Assembly: GCA_016237705.1 (NCBI GenBank)
Contig: CP066204.1
Location: forward strand, 1,672,001 to 1,736,000
Direction of reading: 5' to 3'
Length of the DNA: 64,000 nucleotides
From: Aerococcaceae bacterium zg-252
Lineage (GTDB): Bacteria; Bacillota; Bacilli; Lactobacillales; Aerococcaceae
The notes beneath the pieces are model-generated. The model saw only the letters and a list, made by a program, of their open reading frames with translations, had not been told where the DNA came from and searched no databases. This document shows, in pieces, positions 39,364 through 48,350 of the stretch; positions within the stretch are counted from its first letter, which is position 1, and every line of letters starts with the position of its first letter. The translations under genes were made by a program, and so were the position numbers.

Positions 39364-40584
39364 TTATTTATTTTCTGTTTCACTCGCCATAATCATTTGC
39401 CAAATATAGTGTGACAAGGATAATTTGTCTGCAAAAGGCGACGTGATTGGCTCTTGATGTCGACTAATCAAGGTCACTTGATTTGCATCACTATTAAATC
39501 CAATATCTTTTCTTGATACATCATTGGCAATAATCCAATCAGCTTGTTTCTTCGCCAATTTTTTCATTGCATAATTTTCAACGTCTTGCGTTTCAGCAGC
39601 AAAGCCAATAACTAATTGTCCTGACTTTTTGTGATGTCCTAAATGGGCTAATATATCGGGATTCTCAATTAAATTCAATTGCAAGCCTTGCTGTCCAGCC
39701 TGTTTTTTAATTTTTTGTTCAGCAATCTCTGCGACACGATAATCACTGACGGCTGCTGTCATCACGAAAATATCTTGTTGCTCCAACTGAGTTACCATTT
39801 CATTCATCATTTCCTGTGCACTAGCAACATAGTGAACTGTCACCCCTTGTGGTGTTGTCAATTGTGGTACTGTCGACACTAACGTCACATTCGCACCCAA
39901 ATCACGTGCAGCACGAGCCATTGCGTAACCCATTTTCCCTGTCGAATCATTGGAAATATAACGCACTGGGTCAATGCGTTCACGTGTACCCCCAGCTGAT
40001 ATAACTACTTTTTTACCGTTCAATACTTGTGGCAAAGTCGTTTTCGCAATCAACCATTCGAGTTGCTCGACAATCGCCGTCAATTCAGGCAAACGTCCAA
40101 TACCACTGTAACCCTCAGCTAAAAAACCAGTATCCGGTGTCATCACATCATAACCGTCTTCCTTTAACTGTGCCAAATTTCGTTGCGTCGCTGGATTTAA
40201 GTACATATTGGAATTCATCGCTGGCACAATCAATCGTGGACAATGAACAGCGAGTAAGGTGGTTGAAACAATATCGTCCCCAATGCCTTGTGCCATTTTC
40301 GCTATACTATTAGCAGTCGCTGGGGCTACTACCACATAGTCACACCAGTCTGCCATATGAATATGCTGCACTGTGGCGGGGTCTTTTTCATCAAACACAT
40401 CGACTAACACTGGCTGCTTGGTCAATGTTTGCATAGTCAATGGAGTGATAAATTCGCATGCGGCTTGCGACATCACCACACGAACTTCTGCCCCTTTTTT
40501 GATGAATTGACGAGATAATTCTGCCATTTTATAGGCAGCAATACCACCAGTAATAAACAATCCAATTTTTTTTCCTGTTAACAT
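39364..40584 (-). CDS. coaBC: Bifunctional phosphopantothenoylcysteine decarboxylase/synthetase
   Basis: Two steps of coenzyme A synthesis: ligation of cysteine to 4'-phosphopantothenate (CoaB), then decarboxylation (CoaC). ATG at 40584 is chosen because GAGGAGAA lies 7 bases upstream and overlaps the alternative ATG at 40599. The CoaC flavodoxin-like domain at about 1-185 has GLFITGGIAAYK, substrate-binding PAMNSNMY and the CoaC catalytic His near VQHIHMADW. The CoaB domain from about 185 has ISAGGTRERIDPVRYISN and the K-x-K-K loop (QKIKKQAG). 406 residues, normal. Confidence 0.95.
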   Translation of the reverse strand: MLTGKKIGLFITGGIAAYKMAELSRQFIKKGAEVRVVMSQAACEFITPLTMQTLTKQPVLVDVFDEKDPATVQHIHMADWCDYVVVAPATANSIAKMAQGIGDDIVSTTLLAVHCPRLIVPAMNSNMYLNPATQRNLAQLKEDGYDVMTPDTGFLAEGYSGIGRLPELTAIVEQLEWLIAKTTLPQVLNGKKVVISAGGTRERIDPVRYISNDSTGKMGYAMARAARDLGANVTLVSTVPQLTTPQGVTVHYVASAQEMMNEMVTQLEQQDIFVMTAAVSDYRVAEIAEQKIKKQAGQQGLQLNLIENPDILAHLGHHKKSGQLVIGFAAETQDVENYAMKKLAKKQADWIIANDVSRKDIGFNSDANQVTLISRHQEPITSPFADKLSLSHYIWQMIMASETENK

Positions 40585-40600
40585 GGGTTTTCTCCTCATC

Positions 40601-41971
40601 TTATCCTAAATAAACATTTGTATTCGCATAACGCACTTCTTTTTTCGCTTTAATTGCTAAACTCAATAACACCGTAGTCGGTCCAACTCTTCCAATAAAC
40701 ATTAAGAGCATAATAATCATTTTACCTGTAACGGACAATTGCGTCGTTACATTCATTGTCACGCCAACCGTTGCTAAGGCACTAAAGGCCTCAAATAATA
40801 AAGCGAACGGCTCCAAATCCGGTTGCGTTATGAGCAATAATACATATCCAGTAATTAACACACTAAAAAAGAAAATGACAATGGATACCGTTTGACGAAT
40901 AATTACTGAATGAATTGTACGACGCTGAAACTGTATGCCATTTAATCCTCGCAGTTCAGAGCGAAAAATTAATAATAATACGGCAGCAGTCGTAATTTTC
41001 ATTCCCCCAGCAGTTCCACCAGGAGCACCACCAATAATCATTTGTATCATATAAAGAAAATTAGTACTCGGTTTAGTCAATGAATAGTCAAGCGTCGAAA
41101 AACCAGCTGTTCGCATTGTAACGCTTTGAAAAAAACTTACCATTCCTTGCTGCCACCAAGCATACGGTTGAATCGTAGCAGGATTATGTAGTTCCGTCAG
41201 CCATGTTGTGACAGTTCCCATTGCCAATAAAATTAGTGTTGAATACAAAACGAGTTTAGTATGACTGGTCATTTTGCGTGAAACTAATCGCCAAACACGT
41301 GGTTTTGAATGCCAATATTCTTTTACCAATTCGATTAATTCAAACCAAACGATAAATCCCATACTTCCTGAAATAATTAAGAGTGCTAGCACTCCATTTA
41401 CTAAAGGATTTAGTACTTCTCCTTGCATACTAATACTACCCACATTATCAAAACCGGCATTACAAAATGCTGATACAGCAATAAAAATCGCATTAAATGC
41501 TCCATGAAAGATTCCATATTTAGGAATAAAATCAATCATCAGTAATAATGCTGCCCCTAATTCAACAATAGCTGTGAATCGATAGATTGAACGCAATAAA
41601 GCCTTTAAATCTTGATTGGACTCATGACTAAAGCTGGATTGCAAGGTGTATTGGTCTTTTAATGATAATTTTTGCTTTAAATAAAACGTACTCGCTGCTA
41701 GCAAAGTAAGTAGACCCAAACCTCCTATTTGCATCAATACTATACATAGCATCTGACCGAATAAATTATAAGTATCTGCCACAGTAATCACCGTTAACCC
41801 TGTAACACAAACCATTGAAACAGTCGTAAATAAATGGTCTAAATAGGTCGTTCCAACATTTCCAGTGTGAAATATAGGTAATGATAATAAAATACTGCCA
41901 CAAAAAATAACAATAACAAAGCTGGCAGTTAATCTCTGTGGAATGGTTAATCGATTTAGTAATAATCGCAT
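40601..41971 (-). CDS. ktrB: Potassium uptake channel subunit KtrB/TrkH type
   Basis: 456 residues from ATG at 41971 (MRLLLNRLTIPQRLTAS, AAGAGAG upstream); the frame extends to 42013 without a better start. It has four M1-P-M2 repeats with selectivity-filter-like segments VSMVCVTGLT, AVSAFCNAGFDNVG, MRTAGFSTLD and ALATVGVTMN, each with the key Gly. It transports K+ (with Na+ in Ktr) using an RCK subunit KtrA, which is not in this window. Confidence 0.92.
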   Translation of the reverse strand: MRLLLNRLTIPQRLTASFVIVIFCGSILLSLPIFHTGNVGTTYLDHLFTTVSMVCVTGLTVITVADTYNLFGQMLCIVLMQIGGLGLLTLLAASTFYLKQKLSLKDQYTLQSSFSHESNQDLKALLRSIYRFTAIVELGAALLLMIDFIPKYGIFHGAFNAIFIAVSAFCNAGFDNVGSISMQGEVLNPLVNGVLALLIISGSMGFIVWFELIELVKEYWHSKPRVWRLVSRKMTSHTKLVLYSTLILLAMGTVTTWLTELHNPATIQPYAWWQQGMVSFFQSVTMRTAGFSTLDYSLTKPSTNFLYMIQMIIGGAPGGTAGGMKITTAAVLLLIFRSELRGLNGIQFQRRTIHSVIIRQTVSIVIFFFSVLITGYVLLLITQPDLEPFALLFEAFSALATVGVTMNVTTQLSVTGKMIIMLLMFIGRVGPTTVLLSLAIKAKKEVRYANTNVYLG

Positions 41972-42117
41972 TTTAACGGCTCTCTTTTCTATTTTGATAG
42001 TTCTATCATACAAAAAAATACCCTTTCTTTCAAACGTATTTATTGCATACTAGAGTTAAAATCGTTATAGTACAATTAGTTTTAAGTATAAATTTTACAC
42101 TTTCGGGAGGTTATCTT

Positions 42118-42666
42118 ATGAAAAAAGCATTGATTCACATTGATTATACAAATGATTTCGTTGCAGATGACGGTGCCTTAACTTGTGGTAAACCAGGGCA
42201 GGACATTCATCAATATATTCTTGATATAACCAAACAATTCGTGGAAAATGGTGATATGGTCGCTTTCACCATTGATTTACATCAACAAAATGACCCCTAT
42301 CACCCAGAAACTAAACTATTCCCACCACATAATATTCAAGGAACAAAAGGACGTCTACTCTATGGTGAATTAGAATCCTATTATCAATCGATTAAATCCT
42401 ATAATCATGTCTTTTATTTCGATAAAACACGCTATTCTGCATTTTCTGGAACTGATTTAACACTACGTCTGCGTGAACGTGGCATTGAAGAATTACACTT
42501 AGTAGGAGTGTGTACGGATATTTGTGTTCTACACACTGCCATTGATGCATACAATCAACATTTCAAACTAGTCATTCACGAAAAAGGTGTAGCCAGTTTC
42601 AATGCTAGTGGTCATCAATGGGCACTGTCCCACTTTAAAGATTCACTTGGTGCAACCATTGTTTAA
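42118..42666 (+). CDS. pncA: Nicotinamidase (isochorismatase superfamily)
   Basis: 182 residues from ATG 42118, with GGGAGG 8 bases upstream; the upstream frame has no ribosome-binding site. It converts nicotinamide to nicotinate for NAD salvage. Catalytic triad: Asp in HIDYTNDFV (D10 region), Lys in KTRYSAFSGTDL, and Cys in GVCTDICVLHTA. The metal site D-x-H is IDLHQQ. It fits PncA of lactic acid bacteria; a general isochorismatase-like hydrolase is the alternative. Confidence 0.88.
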   Translation: MKKALIHIDYTNDFVADDGALTCGKPGQDIHQYILDITKQFVENGDMVAFTIDLHQQNDPYHPETKLFPPHNIQGTKGRLLYGELESYYQSIKSYNHVFYFDKTRYSAFSGTDLTLRLRERGIEELHLVGVCTDICVLHTAIDAYNQHFKLVIHEKGVASFNASGHQWALSHFKDSLGATIV

Positions 42667-42675
42667 TATTATTTT

Positions 42676-42712
42676 AGTGTTGGTAAAAAAATTGCCAACA
42701 CTATTTTTATTT
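42676..42712 (+). terminator. Terminator of pncA
   Basis: AGTGTTGG pairs with CCAACACT, then ATTTTTATTTT. The same stem sequence recurs at 43816 and 51473. Confidence 0.85.
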
Positions 42713-42791
42713 TCTAACGTTATATTGATTTAGGTCTGGTTTAGGAATAAAATAAGGTTAATTTATTTAAAAGAATGCGAGGAGGCTTGTC

Positions 42792-43799
42792 ATGAAAAAA
42801 TTAGTAAAACTGTTCATACTATTTTTCCTACTATTCCCCTTTATCAAGATAGACGCATTTGCTGAAGAACAAAACGAACAATCACTGAATGAATTTTACG
42901 CTGACTTCATGGAACTGTTAAATACAGAGGCAATCCATAAAGATTCGCAGGAGTGGAAAGAGTTTTACACGAACTACCAAAAAATTAATAAAAACTACAC
43001 TTCCTTTTCTTCACTGTATTTCGACCTTTATGATGCTGTTAAAATTGCTGGTGGAAAACATTCGCAGTTATTAAGAGCAGATGCTGGATTTGAAAATAGA
43101 AAGGCTGACTTTTATGAGTATCCTACCATTGAGGAATTAGATAATGGAATTATTCATATCACTATACCCAATACAAAAAACTATCTATCTGCTGTTCTTA
43201 ACAGAAAAGACATTACTCAATTAGAAGAATATCAACGTTATATTAATACCGTATTAGATTATATAAGAAATAACAAGGATAAAATTAAAGGATTTATCAT
43301 TGATTTACGGAATAATACAGGTGGTTTCCCCTTTCCTATGATTCGTGCTACTAATTTCTTATTTAATGAAGGTAAGCTAATTGAGATTGTCAATGCGAAT
43401 GAAGAAAACATCGGCTACATAGAATTACAAAAAGATTCACTCGTTGACACAATCGAAAACGAAGTTGAATTTTACGACAAAAGAATTGAAAAAATAGATG
43501 TTCCAGTTGCGATACTAACAAGTAAGAATACAGGGAGTGCTGGAGAATTTTTGTGCCTTATGATTAAAGATGCCAATACTAATAGTAGTAAAATATTTGG
43601 AAAAAACACAGCTAAATATACGTCAGCTAACAGAATGTATCATCTTCCAATTGAAGATAATTATTATGTCAATTTAACCGTTGGTTATCCTAAAAGTATT
43701 ACAGGAAAAATCTACAAAGAAGAACCAATTGAACCCGATGTTGAAACCGAAACTCCATTGGAAGATGCGGTTGAGTGGTTAAATGAAATGATAAAATAA
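42792..43799 (+). CDS. Exported S41 protease resembling nisin-resistance protein (copy 1)
   Basis: 335 residues. Signal peptide at about 1-24 (ends AFAEEQ). A helical N-domain, then the S41 tail-specific protease domain from about 110. The layout and motifs follow NSR: AGGKHSQL with the catalytic His, FIIDLRNNTGG, NTGSAGE with the catalytic Ser, YTSAN, and a C-terminal PDVETETPLEDAVEWLNEMIK. NSR removes the last residues of nisin outside the cell. No NsrFP transporter or NsrRK two-component genes are next to it. ATG 42792 has GAGGAGG upstream. A peptide-defence role is inference. Confidence 0.8.
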   Translation: MKKLVKLFILFFLLFPFIKIDAFAEEQNEQSLNEFYADFMELLNTEAIHKDSQEWKEFYTNYQKINKNYTSFSSLYFDLYDAVKIAGGKHSQLLRADAGFENRKADFYEYPTIEELDNGIIHITIPNTKNYLSAVLNRKDITQLEEYQRYINTVLDYIRNNKDKIKGFIIDLRNNTGGFPFPMIRATNFLFNEGKLIEIVNANEENIGYIELQKDSLVDTIENEVEFYDKRIEKIDVPVAILTSKNTGSAGEFLCLMIKDANTNSSKIFGKNTAKYTSANRMYHLPIEDNYYVNLTVGYPKSITGKIYKEEPIEPDVETETPLEDAVEWLNEMIK

Positions 43800-43815
43800 G
43801 AATAAACATATTTTT

Positions 43816-43850
43816 AGTGTTGGTGAGTAATTGCCGACACTATTTATTTC
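43816..43850 (+). terminator. Terminator between the two S41 genes
   Basis: AGTGTTGG / CCGACACT stem then ATTTATTTC. Near copy of the pncA terminator; the T run is interrupted, so read-through is possible. Confidence 0.65.
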
Positions 43851-43913
43851 ACCACATTAAAAAATAGCAGTTTGATTAAAATTTGGTTATAATATAAGTA
43901 GGAGGGAGATTAA

Positions 43914-44954
43914 ATGAACCACAACTTTTTTACACACAAAAAACATTTTCAGCAATTATTCATCGTTCTAAGTTTATTTTTCACTATTATCACAGTTAAT
44001 GTATTAGCCGAAGAACAAAATGATGTATCACCAAATGAATTTTTTGCTGAGTTTATAGAAGTGTTAAATACAGAGGCAATTTATAAAAATACACCTGAGT
44101 GGAAAGAGTTTTACTCGAACCATAAAAACAGCGATACAAATTATACGTCTTACTCTTCATTGTATTTAGACCTGTACGACGCTGTTCGCATAGCAGGTGG
44201 AGCACATTCTCAATTACGGAGAGTAACTCCTAGCTCCCAAAACAATAGTTATACTGATACTGCCTTTTACGAATATCCTACCGTTGAACAGTTAGATAAT
44301 GGTATCATTCATATCACCATTCCAAGCACATTGTCTTTTTCCACAGATGAGCTTAGTGGCAAAAAAATCTATCAATCGAAAGAATATAATCAGTATATCA
44401 ATACCGTTCTAGATTATATGGTAAGTAATACTAATAGCATTAAAGGGATTATTATTGATTTAAGAAATAATAATGGCGGTTTCTTACATACTATGATTCA
44501 AGCTACTAATTTTTTATTTGATGAAAGTAAATTATTAGCCCTTGTAAATAGTGACGAAAAGGAAAATGGTTATTTTGAATTAAAAAATGCTACGCTCCTT
44601 TCATCACGAGAAAAAGAAAGAAACTACCCTATAAATCGAATTGAAAAAATAAACGTACCTGTCGCAGTTCTGACAAATGGAGGTACAGTCAGTGCAGGTG
44701 AGATAATGTCTATTTTGATTAAGGAATCTTATGGTAATAAAAGCAAATCATTTGGAAAAATGACTGGTGGCTATACCTCTCCCTTAGAAACTTATAAGCT
44801 GCCAAACAATTATTTTTTATCCCTAGCTACTGGTTACTTTAAAATTAATGGAGTAATTTATAAAGATAAGCAGCCTCTTAAACCAGATGTTGAAACCGAA
44901 ACCCCATTGGAAGATGCGGTTGAGTGGTTAAATGAAATGATTAGCAATGACTAA
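43914..44954 (+). CDS. Exported S41 protease resembling nisin-resistance protein (copy 2)
   Basis: 346 residues, paralog of the gene 115 bases upstream. Membrane/signal segment at about 15-36, cleavage likely after VLAEEQ. The catalytic His is in AGGAHSQL and the Ser in GGTVSAGE; IIIDLRNNNGG and GGYTSP are conserved, so it should be active. It differs from copy 1 by a few-residue insertion near SSQNNSYTD and by a longer linker. Its last 56 codon-region bases are almost identical to copy 1. AGGAGGGAG precedes the start. Confidence 0.8.
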   Translation: MNHNFFTHKKHFQQLFIVLSLFFTIITVNVLAEEQNDVSPNEFFAEFIEVLNTEAIYKNTPEWKEFYSNHKNSDTNYTSYSSLYLDLYDAVRIAGGAHSQLRRVTPSSQNNSYTDTAFYEYPTVEQLDNGIIHITIPSTLSFSTDELSGKKIYQSKEYNQYINTVLDYMVSNTNSIKGIIIDLRNNNGGFLHTMIQATNFLFDESKLLALVNSDEKENGYFELKNATLLSSREKERNYPINRIEKINVPVAVLTNGGTVSAGEIMSILIKESYGNKSKSFGKMTGGYTSPLETYKLPNNYFLSLATGYFKINGVIYKDKQPLKPDVETETPLEDAVEWLNEMISND

Positions 44955-44990
44955 ACTAATTTTATAAATTATTGTTACCCCAAAATGAAA

Positions 44991-45040
44991 ATCAGCTTAG
45001 AAAGATATGTTTGTCCATATGTTCCTAAGCTGATTATTTA
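44991..45040 (+). terminator. Terminator after S41 copy 2
   Basis: A perfect outer stem ATCAGCTTAG / CTAAGCTGAT with an inner ATATG/CATAT pairing, followed by TATTTATTG. Confidence 0.7.
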
Positions 45041-45046
45041 TTGATG

Positions 45047-45158
45047 TAGTTTGGGACTCGCTAAGACTACCTCGACATTCACTTCATAAAATCTCATTGT
45101 GTGCTTCTCGCACAACGAAACTTCATCCCAAAAACTCCTTTCTCAAACTATGTTTTTA
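45047..45158 (-). repeat. Dispersed hairpin repeat, divergent copy C
   Basis: Outer arms GTTTGGGA and TCCCAAA pair, and a tip stem TGTGc...GCACA is kept; the spaced CACTTCA block and the CTTTCTCAAACTATG end match the family. On the minus strand it begins at the mgtE stop (TAA 45156-45158). Sequence divergence with preserved pairing supports selection for structure. Confidence 0.6.
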
Positions 45159-46520
45159 AAACAAATATTGCATAAAGGCTGAGGCAATTGAGAAGTAAAT
45201 CAATACTGAAGTTAAGTCACTTAGAGTTGAAATAAAAGGACCACTGGCAACGGCTGGGTCAAAGCCTAAGCGTGCCATTAATTTTGGAATTAACGAACCG
45301 GCTAAGTTGGCTACAAAAATGGCAGTCGCCATTGAAATACCGATAATAGCACCTAATACTAGATTCTTTTGCCAAATCCCTGCCACAATCGCAATCGTTG
45401 CTCCAACAATTACCCCTTTAATCAAACCAGTTAAGATTTCAAACATCAATGATTGGAAGAAATTATCGTCTTCCGATTTATTCGTAATCTTACGGACGGC
45501 TACGGCAAGGGATTGCGTACCTGCATTACCCGCAGTACCAGTAATCAACGTCACAAAGGCTGACAAGACGCTGGCAGACGCAATTAATTCTTCATATTGA
45601 CTAATCAATGTCGCCGTTCCCATTCCTAAAAATAACAAAGTAATCAGCCAAGGTAAACGACTTTTCGCTGCTGACCAAGGTGACATATGTTCTTCATTAA
45701 CATTAACGGCAGCCAAACCTGAGTAGTCACTATCAGCTTCTTCTTGGATAACGTCTAAAACATCATCGACCGTAATAATCCCCAATAACTCTCGGTCAAA
45801 ACCAACAACTGGTAAAGCTAGCAAGTCATAGTCTTGCACCATACGAGCTACTTCTTCTTGTCCGTCACTCACTTGAACCGTAATCACACGTGGATTCATC
45901 ACATCTTTAATTAAACGAGCATCTTCATTAATAATTAAATCCCTTAACGAAATAACACCCGATAAGCGACGATTCGCATCAACTGCATAAATATAATAAA
46001 TCGTTTCGGCTTGTATCGCAGCTTCTTTTAAATGCTCATACGCTTCACGAACCGTAAAGTTTTCATCAACCCAAACAAATTCGGTTGTCATAATCGAACC
46101 GGCTGTGTCTGGTAAGTAATTAATCAATTGACTGATTTCACGAGCACTTTCCGGTTTCATCAATTGCATGTACACTTTAACATTTTCTTTGTCCGTTAAA
46201 TTATTTAAAATATCAACGGCATTATCGGCATACATTTCACCTAAGACACTAGCAGCATAATTAGGATTCATCTCTTCAAAATAATCATTGACTGGCACAT
46301 CTTCTGCTTCAAATGCGTCAAAAAGACTTGCCAATTCAGACGGTGACAAATATTGATAGACTTTTTGTCTTTCATCTGCTGCTATCGCCTCAAAAATTTT
46401 CGCTTGGTCATATTGATGCAATGCTAAAAATTCCGAACGAAAGCGTGTCATGCGATTATTGTTCAATAATTGCTGAATCACTTCAACATGCTCTTCAAAT
46501 GTTCTTTCAAATACTTCCAT
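45156..46520 (-). CDS. mgtE: Magnesium transporter MgtE
   Basis: 454 residues. N-terminal superhelical MgtE_N domain (about 20-130, ASVLGEMYADNAVDILNNL), two CBS domains (about 135-260, with MNPRVITVQ and LLGIITVDDVLDVI), plug helix, and five C-terminal membrane helices (about 290-450) including the conserved GTAGNAGTQS and ending in the SDLTSVLIYF block. A Mg2+-gated Mg2+ channel. It lies downstream of the pseudouridine synthase, as in the enterococcal relQ operon. Confidence 0.94.
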   Translation of the reverse strand: MEVFERTFEEHVEVIQQLLNNNRMTRFRSEFLALHQYDQAKIFEAIAADERQKVYQYLSPSELASLFDAFEAEDVPVNDYFEEMNPNYAASVLGEMYADNAVDILNNLTDKENVKVYMQLMKPESAREISQLINYLPDTAGSIMTTEFVWVDENFTVREAYEHLKEAAIQAETIYYIYAVDANRRLSGVISLRDLIINEDARLIKDVMNPRVITVQVSDGQEEVARMVQDYDLLALPVVGFDRELLGIITVDDVLDVIQEEADSDYSGLAAVNVNEEHMSPWSAAKSRLPWLITLLFLGMGTATLISQYEELIASASVLSAFVTLITGTAGNAGTQSLAVAVRKITNKSEDDNFFQSLMFEILTGLIKGVIVGATIAIVAGIWQKNLVLGAIIGISMATAIFVANLAGSLIPKLMARLGFDPAVASGPFISTLSDLTSVLIYFSIASAFMQYLF

Positions 46521-46541
46521 GCAATCACTCCAATCTCACTC

Positions 46542-46571
46542 ATGAGGTGTTCCCTTTCAGTTTCACCTCAT
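46542..46571 (-). promoter_or_regulatory. Inverted repeat in mgtE leader
   Basis: ATGAGGTG / CACCTCAT, 8-bp arms with a 14-base loop, between the pseudouridine synthase stop and the mgtE start. No T run follows on the minus strand. One arm contains an AGGTG that could be a hidden ribosome-binding site. Too small for an M-box. Confidence 0.35.
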
Positions 46572-46591
46572 TTTATACTTTATTTAAATTT

Positions 46592-47488
46592 TTAGTTAGT
46601 TAAACCATGTTCATCTACCCATTGTTGCATATCCTGTGGTAATGGACTGTTTAATTCAATCCATTGCCTTGTAAAAGGGTGTAAAAACTGTAATTCACCA
46701 CAATGTAATGCTTGGCGACTTAATATCGGTGTTAAAGGTCCACCGTATAAATCATCTCCAACTAAAGGGCCACCTTGATAAGTAAGATGCACACGAATTT
46801 GGTGCGTGCGACCGGTATGCAATTGTAACTTTAACAAGGCACTATCGCACAATGATTGATGTAACCAATACTCTGTCAGTGCTTGTTTACCACTTTCATG
46901 CACTTGTCTAGTAATCAATGAGGCTTCACTACGTGCAATCGGGGCATCAATTAATCCATGCGGCTCCCATTGTGCTTGACTTGAAATAGCATAATAGATT
47001 TTTTTGATTTCACGATTCTTTATTTGGCGGTCAAAATAGGCATGAGCAAGTCGATGTTTAGCGATTAACATTAATCCAGTCGTATCACGGTCTAATCGTG
47101 TCACAATATGAATCACTTGGTCTGCATATTGTTGCTGAACATAGTACCCTTTAATACGATTTGCCATAGCACTGTCTGGGTCTTTAATTGACGGAATAGA
47201 CACCACATCTGCCGGTTTATTAACCACTAATACATCTCGGTCTTCATAAACTATCTCAATCGGTTCAAAAGACGGCAACACAGTATCATGCCCCTTTTCA
47301 TCAGGTGCTACTAATGTTAAAGTATCACCTTTTTGAATTGTCGCTCGCACCGTTACAGGATTGCCATTCAAAAGAATCGCACCACCGAATTTCACTGCCG
47401 TTGTAAATCCTCGTGGCAAATCAAGGTGATGAAAAAAATACTTAATTTGCGTTGGTTCTTCCAGTTGGCAACTATACTCAAACTTCAT
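46592..47488 (-). CDS. RluD/RluA-family 23S rRNA pseudouridine synthase
   Basis: 298 residues. A short S4-like N-domain (FFHHLDLPRGFTTAVKFGGAILLNG), then the catalytic domain with VVNKPADVVSIPS, catalytic Asp in RLDRDTTGLMLIAK, and the GRTHQIRVHL block. It follows nadK/relQ in the operon order, as the enterococcal rluD-like gene does. The exact uridine target is unknown. It starts 2 bases from the end of the lipoprotein gene. Confidence 0.92.
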   Translation of the reverse strand: MKFEYSCQLEEPTQIKYFFHHLDLPRGFTTAVKFGGAILLNGNPVTVRATIQKGDTLTLVAPDEKGHDTVLPSFEPIEIVYEDRDVLVVNKPADVVSIPSIKDPDSAMANRIKGYYVQQQYADQVIHIVTRLDRDTTGLMLIAKHRLAHAYFDRQIKNREIKKIYYAISSQAQWEPHGLIDAPIARSEASLITRQVHESGKQALTEYWLHQSLCDSALLKLQLHTGRTHQIRVHLTYQGGPLVGDDLYGGPLTPILSRQALHCGELQFLHPFTRQWIELNSPLPQDMQQWVDEHGLTN

Positions 47489-47489
47489 C

Positions 47490-48098
47490 TTATTGGTTTA
47501 ACTCAGCAACTTTTTTAACAAAGGCTTCAATAGCATTCATTGTATGTTCATGATTAATCTTATCGACAACCTCTCCATTTTTTACAATAAATGCGTGTGG
47601 CACTGTTTCAACATTATACGTGCCAATAATTGATTGGTAACTCGCATCATCACTACGTTTTCTTGTATTGTAATAATGCACTTTCACACCATACTCTTTA
47701 GCTAAATGACTTAATTTTGGCGTAAATGCTTTACAATATGGGCACTCATCAAAGCCTAAATAAATAATGCCTACCTCGTTTTGTGTACCTAAAATAAAAT
47801 CTGTATAAGCGGCATCTGATGTAATTTCTTCCACATTCGCATAACTAATTGGTGATTTTGTCCCCTCTGAATGTTTTTCAATTTTATCCAATTCAGCATA
47901 TAATTTATCTTTTTCTGCTTGAGCCATTGTCTTGAATTGTGTATCTTCTGGAATCACCACTTCTTTATCCAAGCGATTTTCTGCCGTAACAGTTTGATTA
48001 ATGTCAACAGAAGAACCACCTAATTGCGAAACTAAATCACATCCTGCCACTAAAAATGCTGCCGCTGCAGCGATTAAAGTTAATTTATATTTTTTCAT
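47490..48098 (-). CDS. Thioredoxin-like lipoprotein with CPYC motif
   Basis: 202 residues from ATG 48098 (AGGAGAG upstream). The longer open frame runs into the repeat and is spurious. Lipoprotein signal MKKYKLTLIAAAAAFLVAGC with Cys20 as anchor. A thioredoxin fold follows from about 100 with IIYLGFDECPYCKAFTP (CPYC redox pair) and cis-Pro in VETVPHAFIV. It resembles bacteriocin transport accessory (Bta/PedC-like) or extracellular thiol oxidoreductases. It sits in the relQ-nadK-rlu operon position where other species have no such gene. Confidence 0.83.
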   Translation of the reverse strand: MKKYKLTLIAAAAAFLVAGCDLVSQLGGSSVDINQTVTAENRLDKEVVIPEDTQFKTMAQAEKDKLYAELDKIEKHSEGTKSPISYANVEEITSDAAYTDFILGTQNEVGIIYLGFDECPYCKAFTPKLSHLAKEYGVKVHYYNTRKRSDDASYQSIIGTYNVETVPHAFIVKNGEVVDKINHEHTMNAIEAFVKKVAELNQ

Positions 48099-48113
48099 AT
48101 TTTCTACTCTCCT

Positions 48114-48232
48114 ATTCTGGTTCGCTTGGGTTGACTTGGCGTCCACTTCAAAAGTCTCTTCTGTGCGTTTTACGCACGTCAGTGACTTTCTCCAGTGATC
48201 CAAGTCAGAACACCCTCGCTTACACTATGTTT
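48114..48232 (-). repeat. Dispersed hairpin repeat, copy D1
   Basis: Nested stem GACTTGG/CCAAGTC outer, CACT/AGTG, AAGTC/GACTT, GTGCG/CGCAC tip with TTTTA loop. Tandem with D2 at 119-bp period. Its minus-strand end abuts the ribosome-binding site of the thioredoxin-like lipoprotein gene. Confidence 0.85.
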
Positions 48233-48350
48233 ATTCTGGTTCGCTTGGGTTGACTTGGCGTCCACTTCAGATGTCACATCTGTACGTTTTACGCACGTCA
48301 GCGTCTTCTTCCAGTGTTCCAAGTCAGAACACCCTCGCTCACACTCTATT
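48233..48350 (-). repeat. Dispersed hairpin repeat, copy D2
   Basis: Same outer stem as D1 (GACTTGG/CCAAGTC), with changes in the middle (GATGTcacATC type). The minus-strand start TAAAATAGAG overlaps the end of nadK; its TAG at 48346-48348 is the nadK stop codon. Confidence 0.85.

Noticed and set aside
48099-48203. N-terminal extension of the thioredoxin-like lipoprotein
   Set aside because: The 35 extra codons read repeat D1, and the true start at 48098 has a ribosome-binding site and a lipoprotein signal.
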